64,000 nucleotides of DNA from NCBI GenBank assembly GCA_035708065.1, contig DASSTC010000057.1, forward strand, positions 17,425 to 81,424. Direction: 5' to 3'. Of this stretch, positions 1 through 7,900 are shown one piece after another. Below the pieces are notes generated by a model. It was not told the origin of the DNA, searched no databases, and saw only the letters and a program-made list of their open reading frames with translations. Origin of the DNA: JAICUY01 sp035708065 (lineage in GTDB: Bacteria > Chloroflexota > Limnocylindria > QHBO01). The translations under genes and the position numbers were made by a program. Each line of letters starts with the position of its first letter. Position 1 is the stretch's first letter.

Positions 1-272
1 GTCTCGCGGTCGGGGTGCATCGGGTTCGGATAGAAGCCCAGGCCGGAGATCGTCAGCCCCTTGCTCTCGACCTCGTCCCGGATCTCGCCAGCCTGCTGGT
101 CGGAAAGGTTGGCGACGTCGATGTGCGAGGTGCCGGCGTAGCGGCGCGTCGGCCCCGAGGAGCGTGGCCAGCAGGCGATCTCCAGGCTCTCGAAGCCGCT
201 CGCTGCCGCCCAGTCGGCGACCTCGGGCAGCGGCAGCTCCGGAAATGGTGCGGTCAGGATGCCAAGTCTCAT
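1..272 (-). CDS. Sugar phosphate isomerase/epimerase family protein (partial)
   Basis: N-terminal 90 residues of a TIM-barrel protein of the xylose isomerase-like (AP endonuclease 2) superfamily; the gene runs off the left edge. The start reads MRLGILTAPFPELPL, and beta-strand-like segments ESLEIACWP and GLTISGLGFYPNPM are typical of inosose dehydratase/hydroxypyruvate isomerase-type proteins. Its ATG overlaps the TGA of the upstream dehydrogenase gene by 4 bp (ATGA), so the two are translationally coupled. Pairing with a Gfo/Idh/MocA oxidoreductase is common in inositol or sugar catabolism. The substrate cannot be told. Confidence 0.8.
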   Translation of the reverse strand, partial: MRLGILTAPFPELPLPEVADWAAASGFESLEIACWPRSSGPTRRYAGTSHIDVANLSDQQAGEIRDEVESKGLTISGLGFYPNPMHPDRE

Positions 273-1435
273 GCAGTCTCCTTGCGACGGGCGGCGGGCG
301 CCACGTCGATCCAGCTTCGGGTCCGTGCGCTCTCGGCGATCGCGTCGCCGATGAGCATCTCGTGGTGGCCGTCCGCGAACGTCGCGTACGGCGGGTCCGC
401 CGACCGGTGGCCGGCGGCGATGTCGGAATAGATCGCCCGGAACAGCGCCGCGAACGTGTCGGCGAAGCCTTCGACGTGGCCGGCCGGCAGCGCCGCGGCC
501 GCCTGGCCGTGGACGCCCATCAACGCCGGGTTCTTGATCAGGACCTCGTTCGCGCCGTCGCGATGCCCGAGCCACAGCTGATCGGGCTGCTCGGAGTCCC
601 AGGCGAGGGACCCCGCCGAGCCGTCGATCTCGTACGTCAGCGAATTCTTGCGGCCCGGGCTGACCTGGCTGATGCTCACCGAGCCGCGCGCGCCGTTGTC
701 GAAGCGCAGCAGGATGTTGGCGACGTCCTCGGTCGCGATTTCGCGCGCCGCCGTCTCCCCGGCGGATGCCGTGAACGTCTCGACCGGCCCCGCCGGCTCC
801 TGGTGCATCGGTACGAAGGTGGCGAGGTCCGCCATGACCGATGCGACGCGCAGCCCGCTGACGTGCGCGACGAGGTCGAGCCAGTGCGAGCCGATGTCGC
901 CGACCGCGCGCAGGGCGCCGCCCCGCTCTGGCAGCAGCCGCCAGTTCCAGTCGGTCTGGTAGAGCAGCCAGTCCTGGAAATAGTGCCCGGTCACCAGCCG
1001 CAGCTCGCCCAGCGTTCCGTCGGCCACGACGTCGCGGGCGTGCTGGTTGACCGGGTAGAAGCGGATGTTGAAGTTCACCGCCGCGACGCGATCGGTCGTG
1101 GCCGCCAGCTCGACCAGCTCTGCCGACTCGGCCGAGGTCATGGCCAGCGGCTTCTCGCACACGACGTGCTTCCCGGCGCGCAGGACGGCTGCCGCCTGGG
1201 CGAAGTGCAGATCGTTCGGTGAGGTCACGTGCACGGCGTCGACCTGTGCGTCGGCCAACAGCTCGTCGAGCGACGCGTAGGCGCGCGGCAGGCCGAGTCG
1301 CTCGGCGTTCGCGACGCCACGTTCGGGGGTGCTGGCCAGCACGCCGGTGACCTGCACGCCGATGCGTCGCAGGGCCTCGATGTGGACCGTGCCGATGAAT
1401 CCGGCACCGATGACCGCCGTTCGAACCGCCGCCAC
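269..1435 (-). CDS. Gfo/Idh/MocA family NAD(P)-dependent oxidoreductase
   Basis: About 388 residues. The N-terminal Rossmann fold shows AVIGAGFIGTVHIEAL, and the family's EKP motif appears as VVCEKPLAMT around residue 100, where the Lys is catalytic. The C-terminal half is the GFO_IDH_MocA dimerisation/substrate domain with GDIGSHWLDL, the usual Asp/His catalytic region. Family members oxidise sugars or inositols with NAD(P). GTG at 1435 is chosen because the Rossmann strand begins directly after it; another in-frame GTG lies at 1444. It is coupled to the downstream isomerase-like gene. Specific substrate unknown. Confidence 0.88.
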   Translation of the reverse strand: MAAVRTAVIGAGFIGTVHIEALRRIGVQVTGVLASTPERGVANAERLGLPRAYASLDELLADAQVDAVHVTSPNDLHFAQAAAVLRAGKHVVCEKPLAMTSAESAELVELAATTDRVAAVNFNIRFYPVNQHARDVVADGTLGELRLVTGHYFQDWLLYQTDWNWRLLPERGGALRAVGDIGSHWLDLVAHVSGLRVASVMADLATFVPMHQEPAGPVETFTASAGETAAREIATEDVANILLRFDNGARGSVSISQVSPGRKNSLTYEIDGSAGSLAWDSEQPDQLWLGHRDGANEVLIKNPALMGVHGQAAAALPAGHVEGFADTFAALFRAIYSDIAAGHRSADPPYATFADGHHEMLIGDAIAESARTRSWIDVAPAARRKETA

Positions 1436-1479
1436 TCCGCGCACCTGTCTAGACAACCTTGCCTGTCGATGGTACCGAG

Positions 1480-3111
1480 TCACATGGCATCGTGCAGGAC
1501 CGTTCCCTCGAGCAGCGTCATGGCCACGGTCGCGTCGCCGATCGGTCCCGCGTCGCGATCCAGGATGTCGCGATCGAGGACCACGAGGTCGGCCGACTTC
1601 CCCGGCTCGATCGACCCGCACACCGCCTCGAGATGGTTCACGTACGCGGCGCCACTGGTGTACGCGGCGAGCGCCTGCGCGAGTGTCAGCGACTCAGCGG
1701 GAACGAGGGCAGGCGCCGCGCGGTTCTCCGGCGAGACGCGGTTCACGGCCGTCTCGACCTCGAGCAGCGCGTTCGGCGTGCTCACCGTCCAGTCGCTGCC
1801 GCCGGCCAGGGTCGCCCCGGCGCGGGCCAGGCTGGCGAACGGGTACTGCAGGCCGATCCGTTCCGGCGGCAGGAACGGGATGGTGTAGTCGTCCATCTGG
1901 GCGTCGTGGCACGCCCAGTAGGGCTGGATGTTGGCGACCGCGCCGAGCTCGGCGAAGCGTGGGATGTCGACCGGGTCGACGACCTGCAGGTGCGCCAGGT
2001 GGTGCCGGTGATCGTTCGCGCCGTTCGCGCGCCGCGCGGCCGCGACGCCGTCGAGCGCGACGCGCACCGCCCGGTCGCCCAGCGCGTGGAAGTGAACCTG
2101 GAAGCCGAGCGCGTCGAGCCGCGTCACCGCCTCCGACAGCAGCGCCGGCTCCAGGAAGGTGAGGCCGCGGTTCGACGTCGGCGTGCCGGTCGCGTCGAGA
2201 TACGGATGCAGCATCGCCGCGGTGAAGTTCTCGGCCACGCCGTCGACCATGATCTTCACCGTATTGCCATCCAGCCGGCCGAGCGTCCCGCGTTCGCGTC
2301 GCTCGACGATCGAGTCGACCTGCTCGAGCCCCTGCCGGCGCTCCCACCAGTGCGCCGCGACGACCCGGGCCGTCAGCTCGCCGCGCTCGGCGAGGATGCG
2401 GTACGCCTCGAGCTCGAGCGGCTCGACCCATGCGTCCTGGAAGGCAGTGATCCCCAGCCGGTTAAGGTGGGCCTGCCCGAGGCGGATCCCCTCGACGACC
2501 TCCTCGAGCGTCGTCTCGGGCAGGAACGCGCGTGCCCGCTCCATCGCGCCCTCGTGGACCGTGCCGGCCGGCGTGCCGTCGCCTTCCCGCTCGATCCGTC
2601 CGTCGGGCGGATCGGCAGCCTCGCGGATGTAGCCGACCCGCTCGAGCGCCGGGGTGTTCAGCCAGGCGCGGTGCCCGTCGCGATCGGTGAAGAACGCCGG
2701 CCGGCCCGGCACCGCCCGGTCGAGGTCGTGGCGCGCCGGCGTGCCGCCGGGAAATGCCGCCATGTACCAGCCGCTGCCCACGATCCACTCGAGGTTGGGA
2801 TGGCGCAGGGCGTACGCGCCGATCGCGTCCAGGTAGACGTCGAGCGACGGCGGCAGCTCGTCGAGCGGACAGCGGGTCATCTTCACGCCCGCCGACGAGG
2901 GATGGACGTGCGCGTCGCCGAACGACGGGAGCAGCGTTCGGCCACGGAGCTCGATCGTCCGCGTTCGGGCGCCGACCAGCGACGCGACGTCGGCATCGGT
3001 GCCGACTGCCAGGATGCGTCCCGCGCCGACGGCGACCGCCGAGGCCGTCGAGCGAGTGGCGTCCATGGTCAGGACGCTGCCGCCCAGGAAGGCGAGGTCG
3101 GCATCGGTCAT
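1480..3111 (-). CDS. Amidohydrolase family protein (YtcJ-like, amidohydrolase_3)
   Basis: 543 residues. The N-terminal beta-sandwich is followed by the metal-site signature GDAHVHPSSAG. The C-terminal part has FHALGDRAVRVALDG, HLAHLQVV and GSDWTVSTPN, which supply the later His and Asp ligands of the metal-dependent hydrolase barrel. These proteins hydrolyse amide or related C-N bonds; N-substituted formamide deformylase is the nearest named type, but the substrate here is unknown. The start ATGACCGATGCC overlaps the stop of the MFS gene upstream by 4 bp, so transporter and hydrolase form one transcript, suggesting uptake followed by hydrolysis. Confidence 0.88.
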   Translation of the reverse strand: MTDADLAFLGGSVLTMDATRSTASAVAVGAGRILAVGTDADVASLVGARTRTIELRGRTLLPSFGDAHVHPSSAGVKMTRCPLDELPPSLDVYLDAIGAYALRHPNLEWIVGSGWYMAAFPGGTPARHDLDRAVPGRPAFFTDRDGHRAWLNTPALERVGYIREAADPPDGRIEREGDGTPAGTVHEGAMERARAFLPETTLEEVVEGIRLGQAHLNRLGITAFQDAWVEPLELEAYRILAERGELTARVVAAHWWERRQGLEQVDSIVERRERGTLGRLDGNTVKIMVDGVAENFTAAMLHPYLDATGTPTSNRGLTFLEPALLSEAVTRLDALGFQVHFHALGDRAVRVALDGVAAARRANGANDHRHHLAHLQVVDPVDIPRFAELGAVANIQPYWACHDAQMDDYTIPFLPPERIGLQYPFASLARAGATLAGGSDWTVSTPNALLEVETAVNRVSPENRAAPALVPAESLTLAQALAAYTSGAAYVNHLEAVCGSIEPGKSADLVVLDRDILDRDAGPIGDATVAMTLLEGTVLHDAM

Positions 3112-4349
3112 GCGGATGGCTCGTCGCGCGGCGTCGTGCGGATGGGGATGATCGCCAGGCCGCCGGCCACGAAGGTGAGGGCCATGATCCAGAACACCAT
3201 CGGCAGCCCGGCGACGTCGCCTGCCGCTCCGAGGATGACGCCGAAGACCGCGGTCCACAGCGAGCCGACGCCGAACGCCAGGGTGAAGTACGTCGAGAAG
3301 GCCGTGTCACGGACGGCGGGCGGCGCGATGTCGGCCAGGATCGCCTGCAGCTGCGGGCTCTCGACGTAGGCGAACACGCTGATCACCACGATCGCCGCCC
3401 AGACGACGGCCAGGTTCGAGCCGGCCAGGACGAAGAGCGCCATGCCGGCGGCGGCGAACAGGTAGGCCGCCAGGATCACCGGCCGTCGACCGATGCGGTC
3501 CGACAGCCAGCCGGCGGCCAGCGGCGCGGGCACGCTGCCGAGCAGCAGCACGGTGTACATCCAGCCGATGGTGGTGGTGTCGAGGTGGAGCACCTCGGAC
3601 AGGTAGAGCGGCACGAACAGGGTGATCACGCCCAGCCCGCGGCCGCCCGCGGCGACCACCGAGGCGAAGTACAGCATCAGCAGGTCGCGATCGCGGAGGA
3701 CCGATGCAAAGGCGTTGCGCAGCGAGCCATGCGCGCGCGCCGCCTCCCGGTCGGCGCCCGACTCGCGCACGAGGGCGGCGATGGCGATCGCGATGAGGAT
3801 CGCCGGTACACCGAACAGGACCACCGTGCTGCGCCAGCCGATGCCGGCGATGAGCCAGGTGCCGATCAGCGGCACGGCCAGCGTGCCCACGTTGCCCCCG
3901 GCGATGTGGGCGCTGATCGCGAAGCCCCGGCGATGTGGCGGGAACTGCTCGGCGAGCAGCGCGTTGCCGACCGGATGCTGCGGCGAGGCGCCGATCTTCG
4001 AGGCGACGTTTGCCGCCGAGAACGCCCCGAAGCTGTGGACGAGGCCCTGCAGCGCCATGCCGCCGCCGAAGACGATGCCGCCGGCGACCAGGATGGCGCG
4101 CCGCGAGAAGGCTCGCGTCAGGCCGCTGTAGCCGAGCTGCGCAAGGCCCGAGGTCAGGCTGCCGACCGCGCTGAGGATGGCGATCGCCGCCGCATCGACG
4201 TGCATCTCGTCGATGACCTGCAGGTAGACCAGCGGCAGCAGGATCGCCAGGGCGTGGTTGACCGCGTGCGCGCCGGCGAGCAGCCACAGCGTGCGGATCG
4301 GGCGCACCGCAGCACCGGCCGCGGGCTGCAGGCTACGGGGAATGGCCAC
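3108..4349 (-). CDS. MFS transporter
   Basis: 413 residues with about 12 hydrophobic segments. The loop 2-3 motif (GLTRAFSRRAILVAGG) and the central loop GWLSDRIGRRPVILA (G-x3-D-R-x-G-R-R) are diagnostic of the major facilitator superfamily. It would be an inner-membrane secondary transporter. The start is GTG. A TAACGT box at 4356-4361 lies 6 nt before it, so this first gene of the four-gene operon may be leaderless. The substrate is inferred only from context as something the amidohydrolase or sugar enzymes process. Confidence 0.87.
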   Translation of the reverse strand: MAIPRSLQPAAGAAVRPIRTLWLLAGAHAVNHALAILLPLVYLQVIDEMHVDAAAIAILSAVGSLTSGLAQLGYSGLTRAFSRRAILVAGGIVFGGGMALQGLVHSFGAFSAANVASKIGASPQHPVGNALLAEQFPPHRRGFAISAHIAGGNVGTLAVPLIGTWLIAGIGWRSTVVLFGVPAILIAIAIAALVRESGADREAARAHGSLRNAFASVLRDRDLLMLYFASVVAAGGRGLGVITLFVPLYLSEVLHLDTTTIGWMYTVLLLGSVPAPLAAGWLSDRIGRRPVILAAYLFAAAGMALFVLAGSNLAVVWAAIVVISVFAYVESPQLQAILADIAPPAVRDTAFSTYFTLAFGVGSLWTAVFGVILGAAGDVAGLPMVFWIMALTFVAGGLAIIPIRTTPRDEPSA

Positions 4350-4446
4350 CTCGCGACGTTACGTGATCGGGAGCCGGTCGCGCGGTGGTCAGCCGCATCT
4401 CGCGGCGAGCAACGCCGCGCTTCGGGCGAACAGGACCGCCGAAAAG

Positions 4447-4460
4447 GGGCCATCCGGCCC
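4447..4460. promoter_or_regulatory. GGGCC-N4-GGCCC palindrome
   Basis: GGGCCATCCGGCCC lies in the 201-bp divergent gap between the MFS gene and the DUF411 gene. It matches the GGGCC-N4-GGC[A/C]C motif found upstream of the stress genes further right. It is 91 bp upstream of the DUF411 start. A GC-rich palindrome could arise by chance, so this is a weak call. Confidence 0.3.
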
Positions 4461-4550
4461 GATCGCCGCCATGCCCCGGCAAGGGATCCTCGGTCGGGCT
4501 CCGGCCGCTTCGCCGGAGTGATTCAGCACGCACCCCGAGGACCGACATCC

Positions 4551-5048
4551 GTGCCATCCCGATTGCGCCTCTGCCTCCTGCTCCTGCTCGCCGCCACGCT
4601 CGCCGCGTGCACTGCCGCACCGCCTGCCGGGCGGATGCCAACCGGACCCGCCAGCGGCGGAATGATGGCGGGCGGATCCGGCAACATGTCGTTCGAGATC
4701 CACGCGTCGCCGACCTGCTCGTGCTGCCACGGGTGGACGTCGTACCTCGATGCCGCCGGCGCGCGGACATCGACCGTCGCCGAGCAGGACATGCCCTCGT
4801 TCAAGATGGCCCGGGCGGTCCCGCAGGCGCTGTGGAGCTGCCATACGGCGATGATCGGCGGCTACGTCGTCGAGGGTCATGTGCCGATCGCCGCGGTCCA
4901 GCGACTGCTCGCCGAGCGGCCGGCGGTCGACGGGATCGCGGTCGCCGGGATGCCGGCCGGCTCGCCGGGGATGCCGGGCGAGCAGAACGGCCCGCTCCAG
5001 GTGATGGCGTTCAGCCCCGAGGGCATCACGCTCTTCGGCGAGTACTAG
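4551..5048 (+). CDS. DUF411 metal-binding lipoprotein
   Basis: 165 residues. GTG at 4551 gives a lipoprotein signal: basic n-region (SRLRL), hydrophobic core and lipobox LAAC, so Cys20 would be lipidated and the protein anchored outside the membrane. The mature part begins with a Met/Gly-rich stretch (MMAGGSGNM) and then the DUF411 domain with CSCCHGW, a later WSCHTAMIGGYVVEGHVP and the Met-rich tail. DUF411 proteins are found with copper and other metal resistance genes; Cys, His and Met here suit Cu(I). It stands alone, about 20 kb from the CopA operon. Confidence 0.85.
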   Translation: MPSRLRLCLLLLLAATLAACTAAPPAGRMPTGPASGGMMAGGSGNMSFEIHASPTCSCCHGWTSYLDAAGARTSTVAEQDMPSFKMARAVPQALWSCHTAMIGGYVVEGHVPIAAVQRLLAERPAVDGIAVAGMPAGSPGMPGEQNGPLQVMAFSPEGITLFGEY

Positions 5049-5097
5049 AGCGCCCGCTCGCCGGTGCGTCCCGGCCGTCGGCCGTAGACTTGCCGGC

Positions 5098-5985
5098 ATG
5101 GCGCTCTACGAGATCCTGCGCGAGCCGCAGCTGACCGCGCCCGTCATCGTCGCCGCGCTCGAGGGCTGGGTCGACGCCGGCGGGGCCGGCACCACCGCTG
5201 CCGCACAGGTTGCCGACGACGGCGAGATCATCGCCACCTTCGACGCGGATGCGATCTTCGACTACCGCGTGCGGCGGCCGACGCTCGATATCGTCGACGG
5301 CCGGCCGATGCGTCTCGAATGGTCGGCGCTGACGCTGACGCACCGCCGCATCGGCGAGCGCGACGTGCTCGTCCTGCTCGGTGCGGAGCCCGACTATCGC
5401 TGGCGCGAGCTGGCGTCGGACGTGGTCGACCTGGCGCGGCGCTTCGGGGCCGTCGGCTGGGCGAGCCTCGGCTCGATCCCCGCGGCCGTCCCGCACACCC
5501 GGCCGGTGCCGGTGCTCGCCACCGCGTCGGCCAACGGGCTGCTGCCCGAGGGCATCAAGCAGGGACCGGACGGCCTGCTGCGCGTCCCAGCCGCCGCGCT
5601 GTCGGTGATGGAGGTCGAGGTGGCGGCCGCCGGCGTGCCGAGCATCGGGCTGTTCGCGCAGGTGCCGCACTACGTCAACACCTCGTACCCCGCGGCGTCG
5701 ATCGCCCTGCTCACCGCCCTCGGCGCGTACCTTGGCGTCGACGTGCCGATGGGCCAGCTGGCAACCCGGGCGCTGGAGCGGCGCAACCAGCTCGACAGCG
5801 CGGCGGCCTCGGATAGCGACACGAAGGCCCACGTCGAACGGCTCGAGCTTCTCGCCGACCAGTCACGACTCCCCGAGGGCGACGAGCTGATCGCGGACAT
5901 CGAGCGATTCCTGCGCGATCGCGGCGGTGACGGGGGAGCAGGGGGAACCGGCGGCCCCGGCGGCGGAGGCGGCCGGCTGCACTAG
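5098..5985 (+). CDS. PAC2 family protein (proteasome assembly chaperone-like)
   Basis: 295 residues. LEGWVDAGGAGTTAA near the N-terminus and VLLGAEPDYRW, GSIPAAVPHTRPVPV and QVPHYVNTSYP further on are the conserved blocks of bacterial PAC2 (DUF75) proteins. These occur in actinobacteria and some Chloroflexota, with a disputed link to proteasome assembly; the function is unknown. The last 20 residues are Gly-rich (GGDGGAGGTGGPGGGGG), probably a disordered tail. TAGACT at 5085-5090, 7 nt before ATG, suggests a leaderless start. The stop overlaps that of the convergent DinB-like gene. Confidence 0.85.
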   Translation: MALYEILREPQLTAPVIVAALEGWVDAGGAGTTAAAQVADDGEIIATFDADAIFDYRVRRPTLDIVDGRPMRLEWSALTLTHRRIGERDVLVLLGAEPDYRWRELASDVVDLARRFGAVGWASLGSIPAAVPHTRPVPVLATASANGLLPEGIKQGPDGLLRVPAAALSVMEVEVAAAGVPSIGLFAQVPHYVNTSYPAASIALLTALGAYLGVDVPMGQLATRALERRNQLDSAAASDSDTKAHVERLELLADQSRLPEGDELIADIERFLRDRGGDGGAGGTGGPGGGGGRLH

Positions 5986-6686
5986 CCGCCGGCGAGCGAA
6001 GCCAGCTCGTCGCGGAGCGCGACGAGGTCGGGATCCTCCCTGGCGAACTCGGCGACGTCGGGTCGCATCGCGAACGCATCGCGGAGCAGCGGCCGGGCGC
6101 GGTCGAGGCGGCCGGCGAGGGCATGTGCGCAGGCCAGGTTGTAGAAGCCCGTCCCGCGGTCGCGGTCGGGGAGCGTGGCCGTGCGCAGCATGTGCTCCTG
6201 GCCGTCCAGGAAGGCGGCCAGCCGCGCCTCGTCGAGCGCGACGCCGGCATCGGCCAACCAGCCGAAGTGGGTGATCGCGTGAAACGGCCCGTTGCCGAAC
6301 GTGCCGGCCACCAGCCGCTCGTTGGCGGCGAGCGTCGCCTCGTCAGTCGCGGCGATCTCCGAGGCGAGCCGCTCGCTGACCTCGTCGGACTGGCGCACCA
6401 CCTCGTCCCACGGCCAGTCGGCGGTTCGCGCGTGGAGCTCGGCGTTGATCTCGTCGTCCTCGCGCTCGTCGACGAGGGGCTCACGGCCGTTGCGAATCGC
6501 CTCGTAGCGATCGGCCTGCCGCTCCTTCCAGGCGGTGAGGTGCGCCTGGTGATCCTTGGGCGACCAGTCGCCGGGACGCATCGGTCGATCGCGAACGTCG
6601 GGATCCAGCGCGTCGAAGATGTCGCGCTCGGCGTCGCGGGTGCTGAGCACGTGCTCGACGAGCGAGTCGCGGATGGAATCGGTCAT
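5982..6686 (-). CDS. DinB-like/ClbS-DfsB family protein with C-terminal TPR-like tail
   Basis: 234 residues. The first 160 resemble the four-helix DinB/ClbS (DUF1706) fold: PGDWSPKDHQAHLTAWKERQ carries the N-terminal His, and AITHFGWLADAG the distal His. The last 60 residues (GFYNLACAHALAGRLDRARP) look like a single TPR motif plus partner, a layout seen in uncharacterised Chloroflexota proteins. ClbS relatives hydrolyse strained electrophiles; no such role can be claimed here. GATACT lies 6 nt before ATG, suggesting a leaderless transcript. Confidence 0.7.
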   Translation of the reverse strand: MTDSIRDSLVEHVLSTRDAERDIFDALDPDVRDRPMRPGDWSPKDHQAHLTAWKERQADRYEAIRNGREPLVDEREDDEINAELHARTADWPWDEVVRQSDEVSERLASEIAATDEATLAANERLVAGTFGNGPFHAITHFGWLADAGVALDEARLAAFLDGQEHMLRTATLPDRDRGTGFYNLACAHALAGRLDRARPLLRDAFAMRPDVAEFAREDPDLVALRDELASLAGG

Positions 6687-6811
6687 GCGGACAGTATCCG
6701 CCTCGCACGCCGTTGGTTCATGCGCGCCTGCAGGCCGGCGGCAGGACGAACGGGTCATGGCGGTACCGGTCGCATCGGTCCGACGATGAGCCCACCGAAC
6801 GAGGGACCTGC

Positions 6812-7897
6812 GTGTTCGACGAATCCAAACTGCCCGAGGTGGTCCGCGCCCTGGAGCGCCGCGAGGCGTCGCTGTGGCATGCCTGCCAGCTCCTCGAGCT
6901 GGCGGCCTGGCTGCGGCTGGGCGGGATCGCCTCCGGCCCCGCCTTCGCGCGATCCGGCCTGTCTGCCCCCGATCGGACCGATGCCGGCGCGCGCATCCGG
7001 TTCCATCTCGACGACATCGGGCACGGCTTCGCCGGCGGCTGGGCGACGATGCCGGACCTGTCCGGGCCGATCGCTTTGCAGCTGGCTCCCGCCGCGCTCA
7101 GCGATGCAACCGATGCGACAGTCACGCTGCGTTCGTCGCTGGCCAGCGGCGACGAGGCGGGGAGCGGCTCGCTGAGCGACCCGCGCACCGTGGACGAGCT
7201 CTTCTGGCACGAGTGGCAGATCGGCTTCCCGCGGAGCACCTGGATGCGCTTCGGCGACCATCTGCAGGGCAACTTCGGCGGGCGCGATGCGAGCACGGTC
7301 GACGTGCTCGTCACCCCGCGGCACGCCTCGATGGGGCTGCAGCATGTCGTGGCGGTGTGGGTCGACCCCGTCGAGCTGAACGGCGTGCAGCTCATCGACG
7401 TCGTGTCCGGACTGTGCGAGGAGCTCGGCGTTCCGTTGCGCATCCGGCGCCGCACCATGGTCGACCCCCGGCGTGCCGACGTGTGGACGGACATCACGCG
7501 CCTGTTGTGCAACGGCCCCCTGCCGCTGCTGCGCCTGGTCAAGCGGGTCGATGCGTCGGACGCGTTTCGAAGCTGGGCCGCGGAGATGCGAGCCGCCGGA
7601 CGGTCCGAGGCGTGGGAGCGCTTCGCGCACGGTCTGTACGACGGCACGCTGCGTCCGTTGGTCGCCGCCGCACGTGCCGGGGAGCCGAGCGGCGACGGGT
7701 TCTGGTCGCGCTCCCGGCGACAGCCGCCGGCCGTGGAGGAGCGGCCGCGCGCCCGCAAGCGCACGGCCACGCTCACCCGGACTGAGCCGGTGCGTGCCTG
7801 CGGCCACCCCGTGCAGGAGTGGGACAGCGGCGTGTGCTACGCCTGCCTCGCTCGCGCGCGCAGCGCCTGGCGCTACGAGACCCGCTCCGACGAGTAG
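6812..7897 (+). CDS. Conserved hypothetical protein with C-terminal zinc-ribbon-like motif
   Basis: About 361 residues from GTG at 6812 (FDESKLPEVV...). I do not recognise the family. The body is soluble, mixed alpha/beta, with a Trp-rich segment WHEWQIGFPRSTWMRF and an amphipathic middle. The C-terminus carries CGHPVQEWDSGVCYACLA, a CxH...CxxC arrangement that could bind zinc. It sits alone between a DinB-like gene and the ABC exporter operon, facing the latter end to end. GTG is chosen because the upstream codons read poorly and an ATG at 6786 is out of frame. Confidence 0.6.
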   Translation: MFDESKLPEVVRALERREASLWHACQLLELAAWLRLGGIASGPAFARSGLSAPDRTDAGARIRFHLDDIGHGFAGGWATMPDLSGPIALQLAPAALSDATDATVTLRSSLASGDEAGSGSLSDPRTVDELFWHEWQIGFPRSTWMRFGDHLQGNFGGRDASTVDVLVTPRHASMGLQHVVAVWVDPVELNGVQLIDVVSGLCEELGVPLRIRRRTMVDPRRADVWTDITRLLCNGPLPLLRLVKRVDASDAFRSWAAEMRAAGRSEAWERFAHGLYDGTLRPLVAAARAGEPSGDGFWSRSRRQPPAVEERPRARKRTATLTRTEPVRACGHPVQEWDSGVCYACLARARSAWRYETRSDE

Positions 7898-7900
7898 CGC

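Noticed and set aside
2754..4500. Very long plus-strand open frame opposite the amidohydrolase and MFS genes
   Set aside because: Arg/His/Gln-rich translation without domains; a typical antisense shadow at 70% GC. Only its last 165 codons (DUF411) are real.
4380..4550. Riboswitch or leader RNA before the DUF411 gene
   Set aside because: GC-rich with small hairpins but no recognisable riboswitch core.
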